A DNA stretch of 64,000 nt from Paralithodes platypus. Lineage: Eukaryota; Arthropoda; Malacostraca; Decapoda; Lithodidae. Both the position numbers and the translations under genes were made by a program. The notes beneath the pieces are model-generated. The model was given only the letters and a program-made list of their open reading frames with translations. It was not told where the DNA came from and searched no databases. The stretch is taken from contig CM064492.1 in assembly GCA_032716605.1 (NCBI GenBank), positions 53,498,084-53,562,083 of the forward strand, written 5' to 3'. Positions within the stretch are counted from its first letter, which is position 1. Every line of letters starts with the position of its first letter. Below are positions 33,237 through 43,014 of this stretch, in pieces.

Positions 33237-35748
33237 TCACGTAAAGACAGGTTAGCGCTGGAAAATATTCTACGGGCATCCCAACATTGTTGCTGCAAAT
33301 CACTTACATCATCACCAGTCCCCTGCAAGTTATCAATATACAACCCCCTTTTTAGCTTATTAACTACTTCACTGTTCTCCTGTATCATAGACAGGTGTTT
33401 TTGAATGGTAGCATTAAGGAGGAACTGGGAACAGGTGGCCCCGAACAGAACTGCACGGAACCGGTAGACAATGTAAGGACTTGCAACATCCAAGGGATCA
33501 ACGGGCCACAGAAACCTAGTAGCATCCCTATCCTTCTCACTCAACCCCACCATGAGAAATGCTTTCTCAATATAACTCACCCAGGCAAATTGATGGCATC
33601 TAAAGCATAGAAGTACCTGGGTTAGGTCAGCCACTAGCGATGGACCTGTATGGAGACAGTCATTCAGACTGAACGCCTTCTCGTCCATCCTAGCCGAACA
33701 GTCAAACACTATCCCTACAGGCGTAGTAACGCTATCCTTAGTAATACCATGGTGAGCTAAGTAGTGAATGGGATGACCAGCTTGATTCCTGTTTTCTACC
33801 CTTTCAATAAACCCCCTTTCTAGCTGATTATCCAGAACCTTTGTATACTGTAGACAGTAGTTGGGATCCTTTATAAATTTACGCTGCAAGCCTCTCATTC
33901 TGCCCAGGGCTAACTTAAAGTTATCAGGTAATTTATCTATGTTATCTCTCCACGGCAGTTCCACTATATACTGTCCCTGTGCTTTGGAATACTGTACCGT
34001 TTCAGAAAATCTATTTAAGACTCTCTCCCCACACTTACCAGTCTCATTAGGACTTATACCAATATGGTCCAAGTCCCATAGAGCTGTCAGATCCTTTAAT
34101 TCTGGAGATTTACTGCCAATATCTTCCTGTATCTCCACTAAAGGGTCTACTGCTAACTTAAGAACAGTGACTAACTCTACATGGGTCTCTTCTATATCTG
34201 ACTGATAAGTGCCACTCAGTGCATAACCATAAATTGTGGGTAACATAACTATACTTCCTTCCCTGACATAGCCTGAATGTACAAAGTGGTAATAAAAGTC
34301 CGCCCCAATCAGTAACCCTATCATATCTCCATCAGTGATACCTGGATCGGCTAATATGTAACCCTGAGCCTTGATAGCATTTACCTCCATCTCTAATCCT
34401 CTCCCTGGTTTGTATACTGGTAACTCCTCCACCACAACGGCCCTCAATTTACGCACCCTTCTTCTGTGATGATAGGTTAACTCTACTATTTCATACTCAG
34501 TACTACCAAGTGAGCCAGTAAATCCCTGGAGCCTTAGCTGTTCCTTACTGACCCTAACGTAATCAAGCTGCGATAAAGCAGAGCGCAAGACGAAGGTACG
34601 TTGCGAACATTGGTCCAACAAAGCTCTTACTTTACTGGTATGACCATTTCTGTCGGTCAAGGGAATCTGAATGGTAGGTAACAACACTGCATTACGGCCC
34701 GAAGCCACAGCCATGGTCACTGTTGATTCAGGGGCTACTGGTTGTCCAGTTTGTTCAAGGCGTGGCGTCGGACACAAATAATTAAAATGTTTCTGTTGGC
34801 AGAATCGGCACGGCCTAATTTTAGGGTTAGTACACCCCTGGCTGCCATGTTCTGACGACAGGCACCCGACGCTCAATTTCAACTGCCTTGCCTTGGCGGG
34901 ACTGTTCTTGTATTTTGCACACTTTGCCCAAAAATGTCCTGTCTTTAAACACAACTTACATCCATACTTCTGCTTGGTATCGGGTTTCTGATACACCGCA
35001 TATGCTGGTGTGGCGGTCGCCCCAAACTGTTCTAGTGGATAATGTCTACTTTCTAGATTGCACACTTCAGTCTTAAACACACGAACATATTCATCCACAT
35101 CCAGCCAGTTGTCTTTTAATTCACGCTTAATCACTTCAGAGAGTGCACTAGGAAGTTTATTATGCAACAGTACTGCACACATTTCACTTACTGTTACATC
35201 CATAGAGCGTAATGACTCTAACGCACACTCAAATGACGCGGAAAAATCTTTCAGAGCACTGACCTCCTGGCTAGGATGCGGGAGATTACACAGTTTCGCT
35301 ATGTGAGCTGCTTTGATGCGATCCTTTTGACCATAACTATTTCTTAGAATAGAATCCCACTGTGTTGGATCCCCGTCAAAAACTGGCAACTTCAGGGAGG
35401 GTAACTTAATACCCTTCTGTTTCCTACTTGCTGCACTATCATGAGATCTACCAGTAGTGGTTGTCTGTAGAGCACTATCTAACTCGGCTAACTGACTGTT
35501 TACTTGATTAACATACTGCATATCTTTCACCATCTCTTCCTCTAACTGATCATCTGAATATAAGCTATACAACTCTACGTTATACGACTCGATATCAGCT
35601 AGGGCCTTTTCTAAAGTGATTTTCACACCCTTTACATCATGCAGTGTAGCAGCATGTTCAATAAATTCAGACAGATTAGAGGTAGCTTAGTAATCCTTCC
35701 CTTCTTGGCGGCCCTGAACCGCCGCAATGACTTTATTTTCTCCTCCAT
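33194..35748 (-). pseudogene. BEL Gag-protease-RT polyprotein
   Basis: Starts at an ATG near 35748 (MEEKIKSLRRFRAAKKGRI), then a one-base frameshift near 35680 leads into the 810-codon frame at 33194-35626. Gag (DUF1759-like): KLPSLKLPVFDGDPTQW at ~72-88. Two zinc knuckles: CKLCLKTGHFWAKC (~225) and CRFCQQKHFNYLC (~272). Protease (DUF1758-like): VRALLDQCSQRTFV (~336), where Asp-X-Gly is usual, so the active-site Gly is Cys here. RT: GFIERVENRNQAGHPIHYL, TPVGIVFDCSA, then WVSYIEKAF, where the first catalytic Asp (ADIEKAF in relatives) is Tyr, FRAVLFGATCSQFLLNATI, and GLYIDNL as the YVDN-type box. These two changes predict inactive protease and RT. Confidence 0.9.
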
Positions 35749-36176
35749 TCTTAAAATTTTTACAGTAACTAAAGCTTAAGGAACAACAATACTAATCGTC
35801 ACTGTAGGCTAACCTATTCTAATCTATTCTAAGCCTAGGCTAACCTACTTACATTGATGACGACAGCAACCAAGCAAATTGAAGCATGCAGATCACGTGC
35901 CCCCTGTGAGTTTACAAATGATCAAAGAAAAGGAAAATTACCCTATGTCATATTACTCAACTTTACAATATTTACTTTACTATATTAAATTTTAACAAAT
36001 TATAAAGTTAATGCCTAAAAAAGAAAGGAAAAGAAAGAGAAAGAAGGATCAAGACTCCTCTGAAGGAGGAACAGCCGCAGCCGTCGTCATAGTCTTTAGA
36101 TCTAGCCTATTGCGTCGACTGCTCCTCCTTGGCCCCGTCCTTCTTCTCAAAGAAGGCATGCGCTCTGTTCAGTAGC

Positions 36177-36506
36177 CTATCTAATACCTTCCGGCTCCCT
36201 AGCACATCTAACCCAGGCTGAGGTCCGCCTGACAGTGTCCACCCTTGCCCCTGGTCTATAGATCTGTTTAACAAAAAAAGCAGGGCACTGCACTAGACGA
36301 TCCAGCGGAAAATCCCCTACATAGGAATGGCCGAAGAGGGCCACCTTTCTCAAAGGCACAGGGTAACGACCGGACAATGGCACAAACTCTTGGCCAACGC
36401 CCCCTGCCCTTGCAGCTTTCCCCGGTGCGCCCCTCGGCATTTGTCCACTGGATCGCCCAGCTCTACACAAAGGCAGACAAGTCAGGCCTAATACCCCCCC
36501 CCCCAA
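36177..36506 (-). pseudogene. SGNH-hydrolase-like N-terminal fragment in the BEL leader
   Basis: A 109-codon frame. Residues ~52-62 read KVALFGHSYVG, resembling block I of SGNH/GDSL esterases (hydrophobic strand then G-[DH]-S). About 25-30 residues later IYRPGARVDTVRR could be the block II glycine region. The frame then stops, and no blocks III or V follow. BEL elements do not normally carry this upstream of gag, so it may be a captured fragment. The similarity rests on short motifs only; it could also be a chance GHS. No function is expected from the truncated piece. Confidence 0.35.
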
Positions 36507-36540
36507 TTATTATCAATATATAACAGATGGCCCAGTATCC

Positions 36541-36556
36541 TGGTCACACGGCACCA
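36541..36556 (-). promoter_or_regulatory. BEL primer-binding site
   Basis: On the minus strand, four bases inside the 5' LTR, TGGTGCCGTGTGACCA. The first ten bases are complementary to a tRNA ending CACGGCACCA, which would fit tRNA-His; the tRNA identity is inference. Confidence 0.6.
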
Positions 36557-36560
36557 ATTA

Positions 36561-37107
36561 TATCCTGTTTATTATTCCTAGGGGGTAGAGGAGAAATGGA
36601 TATAAATTAAATAATTAAACCTGGAAAGATGAATTGGCCTAGACTATAAATGTGATACCGGGTCGACGTCTGACTTACTTGTAAACATTTATGTGTAGGT
36701 TATCTGTGGTAGTCCCAGTAATATCTATGAGTACTTCTAGTATTAAAGGAACTTAGCTGTGATGCAAAGAGTGTAGCTTAGGTGATGGACATGTCGATAG
36801 GTGAATATCAGTGAAGTTCTGGTGTTATGTGGCAGCAACTGGTGGTTTGTTGTTAGCGGGACGAAGTCTGTGTGAAGTGTGTCTGATATTCCCTTTTATC
36901 GTGACAATATAAATTATATTTAAGGGTTCTATATCGTCTCCCGTGATTAAATAAAAAGGGAAAATCAACTAAGATATAATTGGTGTAACCACAGTAATAT
37001 TTATCCACAAAGATAAATAAAGTAATGCGTATAAACAAAAAGGAACCAGCTGTCGTGAACCCGGGAAATTCAAACTACGGTATAGATACCAGCTAGGATT
37101 CACGACA
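36561..37107 (-). repeat. BEL LTR (5')
   Basis: Partner of 30060-30606. On the minus strand it runs from TGTCGTGAATCC to AATAAACAGGATA. Confidence 0.93.
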
Positions 37108-37112
37108 ACCAT

Positions 37113-37275
37113 CATTGCACTCCCTTAAATGTTCTATTATTTCATCAATATAAAAGTTAAACAGAAAAGGTGAGAGAACACCTCCTTGCCTGACTCCTCT
37201 CTCAATATAGGTATAGCCACTAAAACACTCCTGCCATTTAACATTAGCTCTTTGATTGCTAAGGTAGTGGTAGAA
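37113..37275 (-). pseudogene. Right half of the LINE split by BEL
   Basis: On the minus strand encodes KWQECFSGYTYIERGVRQ, then GGVLSPFLFNFYIDEII and HLRECNDG, the RT block just before the active site. It joins in frame to the piece ending at 30054. Its upstream side is lost into a (GTA)n microsatellite. Confidence 0.9.
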
Positions 37276-37440
37276 GGAGCAATAGTAGTAATAGTAGTAT
37301 AGTAGTAGTAGTAGTAGTAGTAATAGTATAGTACTAGTAGGAGACGTAGTCACAGTAGTGGTATAGTAATAGTAGTAATAATAATAATAGTATATTAGTG
37401 CTAGAAGTAGTAGAAGTAGTAGTAGTAGTTTATTAAACAA
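37276..37440. repeat. (GTA)n-type microsatellite
   Basis: Imperfect GTA/ATA/TAGTAG units. Runs of Tyr and Leu in minus frames here come from this repeat. Confidence 0.9.
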
Positions 37441-37504
37441 TGGTAGCAGTATTTTAAGTAGTTGCAGGAATAGTATAGTCCTAATAGGAATAGGTACAAA
37501 GTGA

Positions 37505-38095
37505 GTACGGTACATTGGATTAAGTTAAGTTAGGTTAATTTATGTAAGGTTAGATTAGAGGTAAGGTTAGGATTGATTGGATTAGGTTTGGACAGGTTAG
37601 GTAAAGTAAGAGCAGGTCAAGATAGGGCATATTTGGTTGAGATTGGAGAGGCAAGGTTAGAGTAGCTTGGATTAGGTTAGGATATGTTAATTAGGAAAGT
37701 AATAGGATACGTTGGGTGAAGTAAGGTTAGATTACGTGGATTAAGTTTGGAGATTTAGTTGGGTAAGGTTTATCATATTAGGTGAGAACAGGTTAGGATT
37801 AAAATAGATTGGATTAGGTTAGGTTAGATTTGGTTAGAATAGGTTGAATTTTGTTAGGATTGGGTAAAATATTAGATTAGGTTAGGATAGGGTATAATAG
37901 GTTAGGATAGGTTAGAATAGATTGGATTAGGTTAGAATAGGTTGGATTATGCTAGAATAGGTTAGATAAGGTTAGGATAAGCTGGATTAGGTGAGGTTAG
38001 AACGTATTGGATTATGCTAGGATAGGTTAGAAAAGTTTGGATTAGTTTAGGATAGGTTACGATAGGTTAGGTTAGGGTAAAATAGGTTAGGATAA
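37505..38095. repeat. Degenerate TTAGG-like tract
   Basis: Nearly continuous short words of the type GGTTAGGATA, GGTTAGATTA, GGATTAGGTTA. TTAGG is the ancestral arthropod telomere unit. The tract is too diverged to be an active telomere and is interstitial. It resumes at 41424 after the CR1 element. Confidence 0.8.
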
Positions 38096-41000
38096 CATAA
38101 GAACATAAGAAAATGGGAGTCTGCAGAAAGACGATTGGCCTAAGCAAGGCAGATCCCTGTACTAGTTCAATTACAAAGCCCAATTATAGGCTCAACACTC
38201 TAATACCCTGAGGATCATCTTACCAAAAAGGTTAGAGATTAACGCAGGATTATGGGGGTCTGCAGAGCACTGATTGGCCCAACACGGCTGATCCCCCTTC
38301 ACACCCAACCCTTCTCGTCCATATGCTTATCCAATTTTATCTTAAAACTCCCTACCGTTTTAGATCCCACTATAGCACTTGGTAGTCCATTCCACCCATC
38401 TACAACTCTGTTACCAAACCAATATTTGCCTATATCTTTTCTGAAACGAAATTGATCTAATTTGAAACCATTGGTACGAGTTCTTTCGCTATCACTGAGC
38501 TTTAGTACATTTGTCATGTCCCCTTTGTTAATCCCACTAACCCACTTGAACACCTCTATCATATCCCCTCTAACTCTGCGTCTCTCTAACGAATGTAAAC
38601 CTAATTTCTTCAACCTTTCTTCATACGAAAGATCATTTTTGTCATTCTACGCTGTACTCTCTCCAATGAATCTATGTCCATTCTGTAATAAGGACACCAA
38701 AATTGGACAGCATAATCCATATGGGGTCTCACTAATGACAAGTAAAGTTTTAAGATAACATCAGCAGTTCTGTTACTCACACTCCTAGAGATGAACCCGA
38801 GAATCCTGTTTGCCTTATTACGAACGCTTATACACTGTTTTCTAGGCTTCAAATCATTGCTAACAAACACACCTAGATCATTCTCGCTGTCTGAATTTTC
38901 TAATTCTAAATTAGCTAGTTTATATTTAACATTTGTTTGCATCTTCTCTATCTTTAATACCTTGCATTTGTCAATGTTAAACTTCATCTGCCAATTTACT
39001 GACCATTCATGTAAGGTATCTAGATCCCTTTGGAGGCACTCTATATCACTATCTGAATCAATTGATCTCCCCATTTTAGTATCGTCTGCGAATTTACTTA
39101 TCCTACTAGTTATACCTAAATCTATGTCATTTATGTATATTAGAAACAACAGGGGACCTAATACCGATCCCTGGGGGACACCACTTTTGACTGCTCCCCA
39201 CTCTGATTTGGTACCATTTATGCTGACTCTCTGTTTCCTACCAATTAGCCATGACCTAATCCATTCCAACAACGCCCCACCTATTCCATGTGCCTCAACC
39301 TTTCTCATCAATCTGTCATGAGGGACTCTGTCGAAAGCTTTACTGAAATCTAAATAAATAATATCATATGACTTGTCACTATCTACTGCTTCATATACCT
39401 CTGAGAAAAAACTAAGCAAATTAGTAAGGCAAGAACGTCCCTGAGTGAATCCATGCTGAGAAGAATTTATTAAGTTAAATTTGTCTAAGTGGCTTCTAAT
39501 TTTCCTAGCAATAATAAACTCTAGCAACTTTCCTATGATTGATGTGAGACTAATGGGACGGTAATTGGATGCTATCGATTTATCACCTTTTTTGAAGATC
39601 GGAACTACATTTGCAAGCTTCCAAGCTTCTGGAACTAAACCTGTTTCTAAAGACTTGTTAAATAAAAATGCTAATGGGCTACTTAACTCATCTCTGCATT
39701 ATTTTAATACTCTAGCATATACCTCGTCAGGACCAGGCGATTTTTGAGGTTTCAGTCTGTCAATTTCCTTAAGCACATCATTTCTACTTATACTAACTGT
39801 ACTTAACATATTTTCTATACTATCACTATATACCATATTGACTTCTGGAATCTGTGCCAAATTTTCATTAGTGAAAACGGAAAGAAACTGACTATTTAAT
39901 ATACTGCACATTTCTAAATAATTTTCTGTTATTTCTCCTATTGAAGTTTTTAGGGGGCCTATTACATCTCTAACTTTAGATTTATATAGTTGGTAAAAAG
40001 CTTTAGGGTTATTTTTTGAGTCACTGGCTATCCTTATTTCATAATTTCGTTTTGCTTTCTTGATTTCCTTTTTGACCTGTCTTGATAGAGTCTGATAGTA
40101 TATATGTAGATGATTTTCGCCTTTCTTTAGTTTTCTATATATCCTTTCTTTTTTCCTATAAGATCTATTAGCTTATTAGTCATCCATTTTGGTTGGTTCT
40201 GCGGCGATCTAAATCTTTTTTTAGGGATATATTTATTTTGAGCATTGTGGAGTGAAGCAATAAACTGGTTATATGTAGGTGGCAAGTTTAACTCTGGCAT
40301 ATCCTGACTTTATTGCTTAACAATAGGGTCCACCCTTAAGTCTCTTCTTAGCCCACCATAATCGGCTTTTCTGAAATCTGGGATAAGTGTCGTATTCTCT
40401 TTAGCATTCCCTGTCCATTGTATATTAAAATAAATAGATTTATGATCGCTTTTTCCTAGGTGGTCACCAATCTCTACATCATTTATCATATGTTCATTGT
40501 TACTGAAAACTAAATCAAGAATATTAATACCTCTAGTCGGCGTATCTATGAATTGAAATAAAAAACTATCTTGTACTACCTCAGTAAACTCTACTGAATC
40601 GGAGTCGCCTATTTGGTGCTGCCAATCAATGTTCGGAAAATTAAAATCCCCCATAATGCACACATTGCTAAACCTTGACGTTATTTTAATTTCCTCCCAT
40701 AACGATGTTCCGCCATTTCTACTCATATTAGGCGGTCTATATATAACTCCAATAACTATGGTCTCACTACCTTCGTTAACCTCTCCCCAAACACTTTCAT
40801 TATCATTATTTAGTCTAATACCTGATTTAATACAGCTTTTTAGTGTACTCCTGACAAACACTGCTATACCCCCGCCCCTCCTACTTGTTCGGTCATATTT
40901 AAACAAACTATATCCTGGAATATCAAATTCTGCTAAAAAATGCCTAGATTCTGTATTAATCCACGTTTCAGTTAGCGCTATTATGTCTATATTTTCTGTG

Positions 41001-41423
41001 CTAACGATTGCTCTAAGTTCGTTCATTTTGTTACATAAACTCCTACAATTTGTATAATATACCCTCAACCTATTACTTTTATTTGCAACTAATTTTCTAT
41101 TGTTTTTAACTAACTTATTATTTCCTGTTGAACTACTAGCTCTAGACGGAAATTCTACTCTATCAGTAATCTCATCTTTACTATCAGTTACATGTGTAGT
41201 GTTATCGATACTACTATTACACATCACTATATTCGCACTATCTTGACTGATTATTTCTATTTTACTCACTGGATTGTCACATGAAGTACCTGCTCCATAT
41301 GGAGACAGTATTTTACTTACACACCCCAGGTTTTTTTTAACGAAACCCCGCAACAATCTTGTCCAGTGAGCTGGCCCAGGTCGAAACTCCTAGTTTCTAC
41401 ATGAAACTACAGTAACTACATGA
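38096..41423 (-). mobile_element. CR1-like LINE, subfamily A, nearly full length
   Basis: Carries AP endonuclease, linker, RT and 3' UTR, ending in the 8-bp tandem tail (on the plus strand ACATAAGA repeats at 38096-38112). Flanked by GGATAA at 38090-38095 and 41424-41429, a possible target duplication. The flanks are themselves rich in GGATA, so this could be chance. Both flanks are TTAGG-like. Confidence 0.9.
38299..41356 (-). pseudogene. CR1-like ORF2: AP endonuclease and reverse transcriptase
   Basis: The endonuclease (40310-41356) shows YYTNCRSLCNKMNEL, IIALTETWI, YDRTSRRGGGIAVFV, GVIYRPP, CIMGDFNFPNIDW and GKSDHKSIYF, all expected residues of APE-type nucleases. It is followed by an in-frame TAA near 40309, a frameshift near 40150, and a second nonsense codon near 39698 (in place of the Glu codon seen in the 18-kb copy). 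The RT (38610-39697) has [31 protein letters not shown] and KFADDTKMG intact. A last frameshift near 38637 precedes the C-terminal piece (38299-38613) ending KLDKHMDEKGWV. The element nicks target DNA and copies its RNA there; four lesions stop this copy. No ORF1 is visible upstream. Confidence 0.92.
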
Positions 41424-41515
41424 GGATAAGTTATAATAGATTGGATTAGGTTAGGATAGGCTAAAATAGGTTATAGTATTTTAGGATAGAGTAAAATAGG
41501 TTGGATTAGGCCAGT
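41424..41515. repeat. TTAGG-like tract, continued
   Basis: GGATTAGGTTAGGATAGG-type words like those at 37505-38095, in the same sense. Confidence 0.75.
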
Positions 41516-41666
41516 TAGTACATCCTCCCCTGAACACTATCTATTCTATGTTTCTCCCCTCTCATGTTTATTATTATTGTGGTGGCAGAATATGGTTAGG
41601 TGAGACTGTCTTAATTGTATTAGTGGGGTAGATTAAGATGGGGCTGGTCTGGTAAATGGATCATCG

Positions 41667-41962
<296 letters not shown>

Positions 41963-42123
41963 ATAATTATAATTGGCTGTCTTTACTATGTACAGTATGT
42001 TGGCACTAGTCTCTACCATACTGAACTTCAAGCCATCCAACTGAACTTTTGTCCAAACGTTTCAGCGTGAGACCGAACGTTTGGTGGCATGGGTGAAATT
42101 TGACCAACCCAGCCAGACGTTAA

Positions 42124-42330
42124 ACCCTCTCAAGATCCAATATGCATTTATTTTATGCTTTCTGGTAATTATTAGAAGATTTTATTCAGATTAGGAAGGG
42201 TATATGGAACTCAGAGGGTTGATTGAGATAGTCTTTGCCCTTTTAACACCTACAGATCCTTCGTAAGCTGCATAAAATCGTCTATTGATAACCAAAATAA
42301 ACTTCTAAAACGTGTCAGAGCTTCAAGGAG
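42124..42330. mobile_element. TTAA-flanked MITE, 207 bp
   Basis: TTAA at 42120-42123 and 42331-42334. The interior shares TTAGAAGATTTTATTCAG and AAAATCGTCTATTGAT words with the family. Flanking it, GAACGTTTGG-type inverted words at about 42072 and 42355 suggest an older palindrome around the site. Confidence 0.75.
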
Positions 42331-42475
42331 TTAACTACAGTGGGTGGCTGGCCGAACGTTTGACTGTTTGGTCACCAATCCAAAGTTTTGGCAGTAGTTC
42401 CACTTGTATTATTGTGAGAATATCTAACAGACAAACAGAAAGGCGCATAATGATACAGACAGATTAAAGCATACT

Positions 42476-43013
42476 GTGATGATACGACGGGAAGAAATTA
42501 TTCAAAGCATTCCCCTCCACCACCAGACGACAACCAACACCACCTCAGCAGCACCACTACGCATTGCTTCCATACAACCAAAATGCAGTGTGGAGCAGCG
42601 CCCCCCATCATACCCTCACCATCAAGAAAATCAGGTTCCAATAAAGACGGGTAACTATGCTAAAACCCCAGTGATCATAGAAAACAACAGCTTAAGGGGG
42701 GACTGTCCTAGCCGCCCTAATTTACATGTGGACCACGACGAGTCTATGGAAATTCTATACCAACCCTTTCAGTGCGCCCCTGTGCAATATAGTGATTCAA
42801 GCAGTGAGAAAATAAAGAAGCATGTTAACCATTCCTCCCAAATAAATCACCCCAGTAACCCTAGTAAAAGTAAACATAAACAAAGTAAAGTCATAACAGA
42901 CTCTCATCACCCATCATGTCTAACTTTCCTCCCAAATCACCAACAACCCGAAAATCACACTCAAATGCTTCCGACTTCATCCACATGTAATAGAAAAATG
43001 AAAGACAGACTTA
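42476..43013 (+). other. Unassigned ORF interrupted by a LINE
   Basis: About 180 codons open on the plus strand, rich in His, Pro, Ser, Asn and Thr, with no domain I recognise and no membrane segment. It runs to the left target duplication (CTTAA, 43010-43014) of the minus-strand LINE. Across that insertion the frame would go on about nine codons beyond 46468 and reach TTAG|GTAAAG, which resembles a 5' splice site. It could be an old exon, a LINE ORF1, or chance. I do not assign a function. Confidence 0.3.
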
Positions 43014-43014
43014 A

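Larger units (their letters stand above)
35749..36560 (-). other. BEL 5' leader
   Basis: Lies between the primer site and gag. It is non-coding except for the ORF at 36177-36506. Poly-G on the minus strand (36495-36504) is next to that ORF's start. Confidence 0.6.
30060..37107 (-). mobile_element. BEL/Pao LTR retrotransposon, 7,048 bp, with TSD ACCAT
   Basis: Two 547-bp LTRs (30060-30606 and 36561-37107) flank gag, protease, RT, RNase H and integrase on the minus strand in BEL/Pao order. The 5-bp target duplication ACCAT lies at 30055-30059 and 37108-37112. The LTRs differ at about 18-20 positions by eye (about 97% identical), so the insertion is older than the Gypsy one. Removing the element and one TSD restores the reading frame of a LINE RT, proving the insertion site. 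Coding integrity is partial: at least two frameshifts and one stop are present, while integrase is open throughout. Confidence 0.96.

Noticed and set aside
37505..38095. Real telomere
   Set aside because: Units are too diverged and unique sequence lies on both sides; at most an interstitial telomere-like or satellite tract.
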